Shown: positions 22,804-27,054 of the stretch, in pieces
Numbering within the stretch: position 1 is the stretch's first letter
Layout: every line of letters starts with the position of its first letter
The notes under the pieces: model-generated
Database searches by the model: none
What the model saw: the letters and a program-made list of their open reading frames with translations, nothing else
What the model was told of the DNA's origin: nothing
From: Deltaproteobacteria bacterium
GTDB lineage: Bacteria; Desulfobacterota; Desulfuromonadia; Geobacterales; Geobacteraceae
NCBI GenBank assembly: GCA_021810985.1
Contig: JAJZQA010000001.1
Span: forward strand, 1-27,054
Direction of reading: 5' to 3'
Length of the DNA: 27,054 nt
Program-made: the position numbers and the translations under genes

Positions 22804-22827
22804 GCAAGTTGCGGTTTCCCGCCTTGC
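22804..22827 (+). other. Intercistronic hairpin between SLBB and Wzz genes
   Basis: GCAAG (22804-22808) pairs with CTTGC (22823-22827), and inside it GCGG (22811-22814) pairs with CCGC (22819-22822) around the loop TTTC. This gives a 9-bp stem with a TT bulge. No T-run follows. It may slow decay or adjust relative expression. A TTGACA at 22853-22858 has no properly spaced -10. Confidence 0.4.
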
Positions 22828-22884
22828 TTCCCGAACATCGTATTTATAACTCTTGACACTCGATCATGAAATACAGGAGTTGCA

Positions 22885-24120
22885 ATGCATCACACGGAAA
22901 ATTCCAACCCCGAACCTCAAGCCTTAAACTCAAGTCCCACCTCTCCCGGTTTGCTTGATTATCTGACCGTTATTTTCAAGCATCGGCGGATGATATTCCG
23001 CAACACTCTCGCCGTAGCAATCATCACAACGATTTACACTCTTTTATTGCCTAACATCTATACTGCCAAAACCCTGATTCTTCCAAATCAGGAAGACAAG
23101 GGGATGATGTCGGCCATGATGGGTCAGTTGGGCGGATTGGCGGTCCTTGCAGGAGGTGTGGGGGCTTCAATTGGTGGGCCGACTACGGCCGAACTCTATG
23201 TGAGCATGCTGAAAAGCGAGGCGGTTAAAGATCCCGTTATCGAAAAATTTGGACTCATGAAATTGTACTCTGCGAAATACCGCGTAGATGCCTACGCACT
23301 TCTCGATAAGAAAACATTGGTTTCGGCCGGGAAGAAAGACGGGATTATTTCAATTTCCGTCAGTGACAAGGACCCCAAGCTTGCAGCCGCGATGGCCAAT
23401 TCTTATGTTGAAGAACTGGCTCGCCTTGCTTTTCGCCTTAATGTTACTGGTGCTGGCCAGAATCGCACCTTCTTGGAAGATAGGCTTATAACGGCTAAAG
23501 CAGATCTTGCAAGAAGTGAGGATAATCTCAAGTCTTTTCAGGCAAAAAACAAGGCAGTCAACGTGACCGCTCAGGCAGAAGCCGCTATTAAGGGGGTTGC
23601 CGAACTGAGAGCCCAGCTTGCAGTTCAAGAGGTCCAGCTTGCGACCTACCGGCGTCAATATACCGATTCGAGTCAGGAAGTGAAAAACCTTGACACTTCA
23701 GTCAGCAATCTCAGGAGGCAAATTGCAAAACTGGAGGGTGCAGATGGAAACAGTGCCATTCCTTCCGTCGGTTCGGTACCGGCCATTGGCCAGGAATATG
23801 TAAGGCTTATGCGAGAGTTTAAGATCCAGGAGTCTCTCGTGGAGTTGCTAACTAAGCAGTATGAAATGGCGAAACTTTCAGAGGCGAAGGATATTTCCCC
23901 ATTTCAGGTAATCCAGTCGGCCAAAGTTCCCGAGAGAAAAAGTAAACCTGCGAGGTCCAAAATAGTGCTTGTTTGGACTTTTGTAGCTTTCATAACTACT
24001 GTTATTTGCACATTTTTTTTGGAAAACATCGAGAAAATGACGGATCGGAACAAGGACCTGTGGATTGAAACTAAAAAAATATTTTCATTTTGGAAGAAGT
24101 TCAAAAATCAGAACAAATAA
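22885..24120 (+). CDS. Wzz-type polysaccharide chain-length determinant (co-polymerase)
   Basis: This 411-residue protein has a Wzz N-terminal domain (GLLDYLTVIFKHRRMI), TM1 at about 38-58 and a periplasmic region. The periplasmic region includes a glycine-rich segment (MMGQLGGLAVLAGGVGASIGG, split by family-typical small residues), a signature ISISVSDKDPKLAAAMANSYVEEL, long coiled coils (about 190-310) and QEYVRLMREFKIQESLVELLTKQYE. A Pro-containing stretch (VIQSAKVPERKSKP) precedes TM2 (about 353-375). There is no tyrosine-kinase domain. It governs polymer length together with the exporter encoded just upstream. CAGGAG lies four bases before ATG 22885. The last 180 bases are very AT-rich (22-38% GC by line count), unlike the 5' part. 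Confidence 0.9.
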   Translation: MHHTENSNPEPQALNSSPTSPGLLDYLTVIFKHRRMIFRNTLAVAIITTIYTLLLPNIYTAKTLILPNQEDKGMMSAMMGQLGGLAVLAGGVGASIGGPTTAELYVSMLKSEAVKDPVIEKFGLMKLYSAKYRVDAYALLDKKTLVSAGKKDGIISISVSDKDPKLAAAMANSYVEELARLAFRLNVTGAGQNRTFLEDRLITAKADLARSEDNLKSFQAKNKAVNVTAQAEAAIKGVAELRAQLAVQEVQLATYRRQYTDSSQEVKNLDTSVSNLRRQIAKLEGADGNSAIPSVGSVPAIGQEYVRLMREFKIQESLVELLTKQYEMAKLSEAKDISPFQVIQSAKVPERKSKPARSKIVLVWTFVAFITTVICTFFLENIEKMTDRNKDLWIETKKIFSFWKKFKNQNK

Positions 24121-24156
24121 CTTTGAATTGCCGTATATTTAAAAAGAGAGATCGTT

Positions 24157-25950
24157 ATGAAAATCAATCTGGCATCTCTATGTATTCATGCAATTCTCGT
24201 TTGCTCAATTACCTTTTTAGCCCCCACAATTCCGTTCGCTGCAACTAATAACAACGTTTCAACTCTGCGTAGTTCATTAGATGCCCCGCGTAACTTTCGG
24301 GAAGGCACATCTAAAAGTGCAACCTCAACGAATTCTCCATTAATCGTTGCAAAAATCGATGCAGGTTTATTTGCCAACTTTTCAGCCGCAGTTAACGATC
24401 CAAGAACTGTCAATAAAACGATCGTTATTTCTAAATCAGAATCCGTGAGTAATTTGATTGTTCCTGCAGATAGGGGGCTTGAAATAGTACAGGGTGGAAG
24501 TTTACATGTTTCCTCCGGCAAAATCCTCACCATAAAAGGTCCATTCTCGGCCGGGCTTTATCAGGTGTTTACAGGCAGAGGTTCCGTAATAGGGTTACAT
24601 AATGCCTATCCAGAATGGTTTGGTGCTAAAGCTGACGGATTTACTGACTCTACAAATGCAATACAAGAAATAATGAACATGAACACCAGTGGTAACCATA
24701 CAGCAATCATTTTCAGCAATGGGGTTTATCTTGTCAATTCTTTGAAATTCTCGTCAACAAAAGGAAACTACGGCGAAAGCATTGTAATGCTCGGCGCTCC
24801 CGTGGCTCAGGGGATTTCAAATAGAAACGTGCAGACGCAATCCGTCCCCCGCGGAACGGTCATCAGAACCAACCAATCGTCAGGCGTCCTGCTCACCGTG
24901 ACGGGAGATGCGAGCGCCATATTAACGCCCGTACGGATCGATGATATCTGGTTCCAGGGTCCGCAGGTCAACCAGGATGGCAAAATCCTTTCCGCTACCG
25001 GTGACGGACTCGTTTTCACACGCACGACCGGCGCGGGCTGTGCCCTGAAACTAAATAATGTCGTGGTGACCGGGTTCGGCAGGGGCACCGGCGTAACGAT
25101 GCATTACGTCGAGAACAGCGTCATAAACAACTTGGTTGTCAATTACAATGGAACCGGCCTGCTGCTGCGGGACGCGACAAACGCGAACGTCTTCAACTAC
25201 CTGGAAGCCCAGGATAACTATGAGTATGGCGTTGTCATCCGGGACGGAGTGCTGGGCAATTCCTTTAACGGCGGGTTGATTCAGGGCAACAAGAAAAGCG
25301 GATTAACAATCCATTCGGGCAATGCCAATGTATTTACGGGCTGGTATTTTGAGAGCAACAACTACACCAACGCGCCGAACAGGCACGCGCTCCAGATAAA
25401 CAGCGTGGACAACCGGGCACCGGTTGACACCACCTCGTTCGTGGGATGTTATTTCAGCAGCCCGAAGGATACGATACTAATCGACGCTTCAATCTTTAAT
25501 GTTTCAGGGATTGAGTTCACGAACTGCAAACAGAAATCATCGACGCTGACGATAACCGGAACCCGTTTCAGCAGAATGAAAATTTCCGGACTGATGAATT
25601 TGATAGACCCCGGTTTTTTCGTGTCCACCGATTTCTGGAGGGATTGGACTCCAAGGGTTTCCGGTGGCGCTGGGGGTGTCGTCAAGGGGAGAGCAAGGAG
25701 AAACGGGGGCAGGATGGAGATATGGCTTCAGGCCTACGGTACGACCGTATCCGGGACAGCATTGTCGATTCCTGCTTTCGGGCACATGGCAACGTCATAC
25801 AAATACCCTCTGTTGGTGAATCGGCTGGGGGGACCGGCCGACAAGGAATATGCCTTTGTGGATGCCGCCGACGGCTTGATACATATAAAAGGCTTAGCCG
25901 CCGGTCCGGTGAATCTGCATCTCTCCGGATTCTACGAGGTATATCCGTAA
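24157..25950 (+). CDS. Secreted right-handed beta-helix (pectate-lyase-3-like) protein
   Basis: The 597-residue protein has a signal peptide (MKINLASLCIHAILVCSITF, cleavage near PFA-AT) and a region of unclear fold to about residue 150. A Pectate_lyase_3-type entry motif follows (WFGAKADGFTDSTNAIQEI), then repeated beta-helix coils rich in N, G and V (NNLVVNYNGTGLLLRDATNANVF and following, not continuous). The C-terminal beta domain (FWRDWTPRVSGGAGG ... PVNLHLSGFYEVYP) recalls tailspike-like trimerisation or carbohydrate-binding ends. Such proteins cut, epimerise or bind polysaccharides. It sits 36 bases after the Wzz gene in the export operon, so the cell's own polymer is the likely target. 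Catalytic residues cannot be assigned. GC content jumps from about 33-45% to 55-63% near position 24790. Confidence 0.8.
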   Translation: MKINLASLCIHAILVCSITFLAPTIPFAATNNNVSTLRSSLDAPRNFREGTSKSATSTNSPLIVAKIDAGLFANFSAAVNDPRTVNKTIVISKSESVSNLIVPADRGLEIVQGGSLHVSSGKILTIKGPFSAGLYQVFTGRGSVIGLHNAYPEWFGAKADGFTDSTNAIQEIMNMNTSGNHTAIIFSNGVYLVNSLKFSSTKGNYGESIVMLGAPVAQGISNRNVQTQSVPRGTVIRTNQSSGVLLTVTGDASAILTPVRIDDIWFQGPQVNQDGKILSATGDGLVFTRTTGAGCALKLNNVVVTGFGRGTGVTMHYVENSVINNLVVNYNGTGLLLRDATNANVFNYLEAQDNYEYGVVIRDGVLGNSFNGGLIQGNKKSGLTIHSGNANVFTGWYFESNNYTNAPNRHALQINSVDNRAPVDTTSFVGCYFSSPKDTILIDASIFNVSGIEFTNCKQKSSTLTITGTRFSRMKISGLMNLIDPGFFVSTDFWRDWTPRVSGGAGGVVKGRARRNGGRMEIWLQAYGTTVSGTALSIPAFGHMATSYKYPLLVNRLGGPADKEYAFVDAADGLIHIKGLAAGPVNLHLSGFYEVYP

Positions 25951-25951
25951 A

Positions 25952-27054
25952 TCACGGGAATGCCTGAGCCTGTCTGAACACCTTCTCCACCGCCCGGCAG
26001 GTGGCCTCCATATCTTCGACCGACAAGGTCGGATGAACCGGAAACATCAGGCTTGTCTCCCCCAGCTCCTTTGCCCGCGGCAGACGCACCGTGGGTCGTA
26101 ACCCGTCGAAAGCCTTTTCCAGATAGATTTCGCTGCAACTTCCGCTGAAACAGGGTACTCCCTCAGCGGTAACGGCATTCATAATCCGGTCGCGGTTCCA
26201 GTCGCGCTTGAGCTTGTCGGGACGAACGAAGGCGTAGTATTTGTAATAGGCGTGGCCAATTTCCGCGGGTGGAATGGTTACGCGTAATGCGGGTAACTTA
26301 CTGAATGCCGCAGACAGGACCTCGGCATTTTCCCTCCGCCTCCGGAGCCACTCCGGAAGCTTGCGAAGCTGGACCCTGCCGATTGCCGACTGCATTTCAG
26401 TCATTCGCCAGTTCGTGCCGAAAGATGCGTGCAGCCACTGGAAGCCGGGGGAATGCCGACGATTGTATACCTCATCCCAACTCTTTCCGTGATCCTTGAA
26501 TTCCCATGCCCTTCGCCAGATTTCCCCGTCATTGGTAGTCAACATGCCTCCTTCACCGCCGGTGGACATGATTTTGTCCTGACAAAATGAAAAGGCCGCG
26601 ACATCGCCGAGTGAGCCGACCGGACGTCCCTTGTATGTTGCCCCGTGGCATTGGGCACAGTCCTCTATTACTTTCAGGTGGTGTTCTCCGGCCATCTCCA
26701 TGATTGGATCCATGTCACACGGCCAACCTGCAAGATGTACGACTATTACGGCCTTTGTTCGCGAAGTGACTAGCGGACGTATGGTGTCGACGGTGATGTT
26801 CTGACTTTCCGGGTCCACATCAACAACTATCGGCACGGCGCCGCGCATGACGGCACAGCTGGCCGAAGCTATAAAAGTGCGGCTGGGCACTATCACTTCG
26901 TCACCCGGGCCGATCCCCAGGGCACACAGCGCCAACTCCAGCGCAACCGTGCCGTTCGCCAACGCCACCGCGTGTTCGCAAGCTGCGAAGGCCGCGAATT
27001 CCTTTTCAAAGAGCCTTCCTTCTTCGCCGGTCCAGTAGTTGACCTTGCCGGTCG
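25952..27054 (-). CDS. DegT/DnrJ/EryC1/StrS-family sugar aminotransferase (5' end cut by window)
   Basis: About 366 residues are visible, reading in from the window edge without a start (GKVNYWTGEEGRLFEKEFAAF precedes the first internal GTG). The fold-type I PLP enzyme shows the ALANGTVALELAL cofactor-binding segment, the GDEVIVPSRTFIA motif, VIEDCAQCHGA with the pyridine-binding Asp, and the Schiff-base lysine in SFCQDKIMSTGGEGG. The family transfers an amino group to keto-sugar nucleotides, here plausibly the 4-keto product of the dehydratase encoded at 17923-19863. Normal family length is near 380-400 residues, so only some 20-30 are missing. Its stop lies one base from the convergent beta-helix gene, with no terminator between them. 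Confidence 0.93.
   Translation of the reverse strand, partial: TGKVNYWTGEEGRLFEKEFAAFAACEHAVALANGTVALELALCALGIGPGDEVIVPSRTFIASASCAVMRGAVPIVVDVDPESQNITVDTIRPLVTSRTKAVIVVHLAGWPCDMDPIMEMAGEHHLKVIEDCAQCHGATYKGRPVGSLGDVAAFSFCQDKIMSTGGEGGMLTTNDGEIWRRAWEFKDHGKSWDEVYNRRHSPGFQWLHASFGTNWRMTEMQSAIGRVQLRKLPEWLRRRRENAEVLSAAFSKLPALRVTIPPAEIGHAYYKYYAFVRPDKLKRDWNRDRIMNAVTAEGVPCFSGSCSEIYLEKAFDGLRPTVRLPRAKELGETSLMFPVHPTLSVEDMEATCRAVEKVFRQAQAFP

Noticed and set aside
22853..22858. TTGACA before the Wzz gene as a separate promoter
   Set aside because: No -10 box at 16-18 bases; the expected position overlaps the ribosome site. The gene is more likely read from the export-gene promoter.

Overview
The window looks like chromosomal DNA of a Gram-negative, probably anaerobic or respiratory bacterium of the Desulfuromonadia (Geobacter-like) type. 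The clues are an atypical type II secretion gene set with PilM/N/O-type inner-membrane proteins, a lipoprotein secretin ending in a cohesin-like domain, GspG-type pseudopilins ending in a VYDV...YxEW motif, and a NosL/CxxxCP ferredoxin/TonB cluster. This assignment is an inference from gene content. I saw no rRNA, tRNA, CRISPR array, insertion sequence or phage integrase.

Region 1 (about 1-4201, + strand) is a tightly overlapping operon. It holds the C-terminal barrel of a TonB-dependent receptor, a small secreted protein of unknown function, a polytopic CxxxCP/2x[4Fe-4S] membrane protein, a 69-residue two-helix protein with a cysteine loop, and TonB. A separately promoted NosL-family lipoprotein-like or periplasmic protein follows. 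Together they resemble a metal (probably copper) uptake and handling module with a membrane redox component. No nosZ is visible.

Region 2 (4426-15105) encodes an atypical type II secretion/pseudopilus machine. The + strand operon is gspF-pilM-pilN-pilO-pilP/gspC-like-gspD-gspG1-gspG2. It converges at a likely bidirectional terminator with a minus-strand pair: an uncharacterised Ig-like membrane-anchored protein and the ATPase gspE. A divergent promoter region with a perfect 8-bp dyad separates this pair from a third, E5-lacking pseudopilin. No prepilin peptidase is present.

Region 3 (15133-27054) is an extracellular-polysaccharide locus. On the minus strand are an IPT/TIG-domain secreted protein, a Wzi-like outer-membrane barrel and a membrane-anchored PglF/WbpM-type nucleotide-sugar dehydratase. 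On the plus strand, from a strong sigma70-like promoter in the divergent intergenic region, are a large multi-SLBB polysaccharide export protein, a Wzz-type chain-length protein and a secreted right-handed beta-helix protein whose N-terminal third is markedly AT-rich. A DegT-family sugar aminotransferase (minus strand) runs off the right edge.

The most notable points are the metal/redox operon with its cysteine mini-protein, the hybrid secretion system (TPR + secretin + cohesin-like outer-membrane channel, a GspE with tandem MshEN-like c-di-GMP motifs, and an unknown gene translationally coupled to gspE), and the compositional break inside the beta-helix gene.
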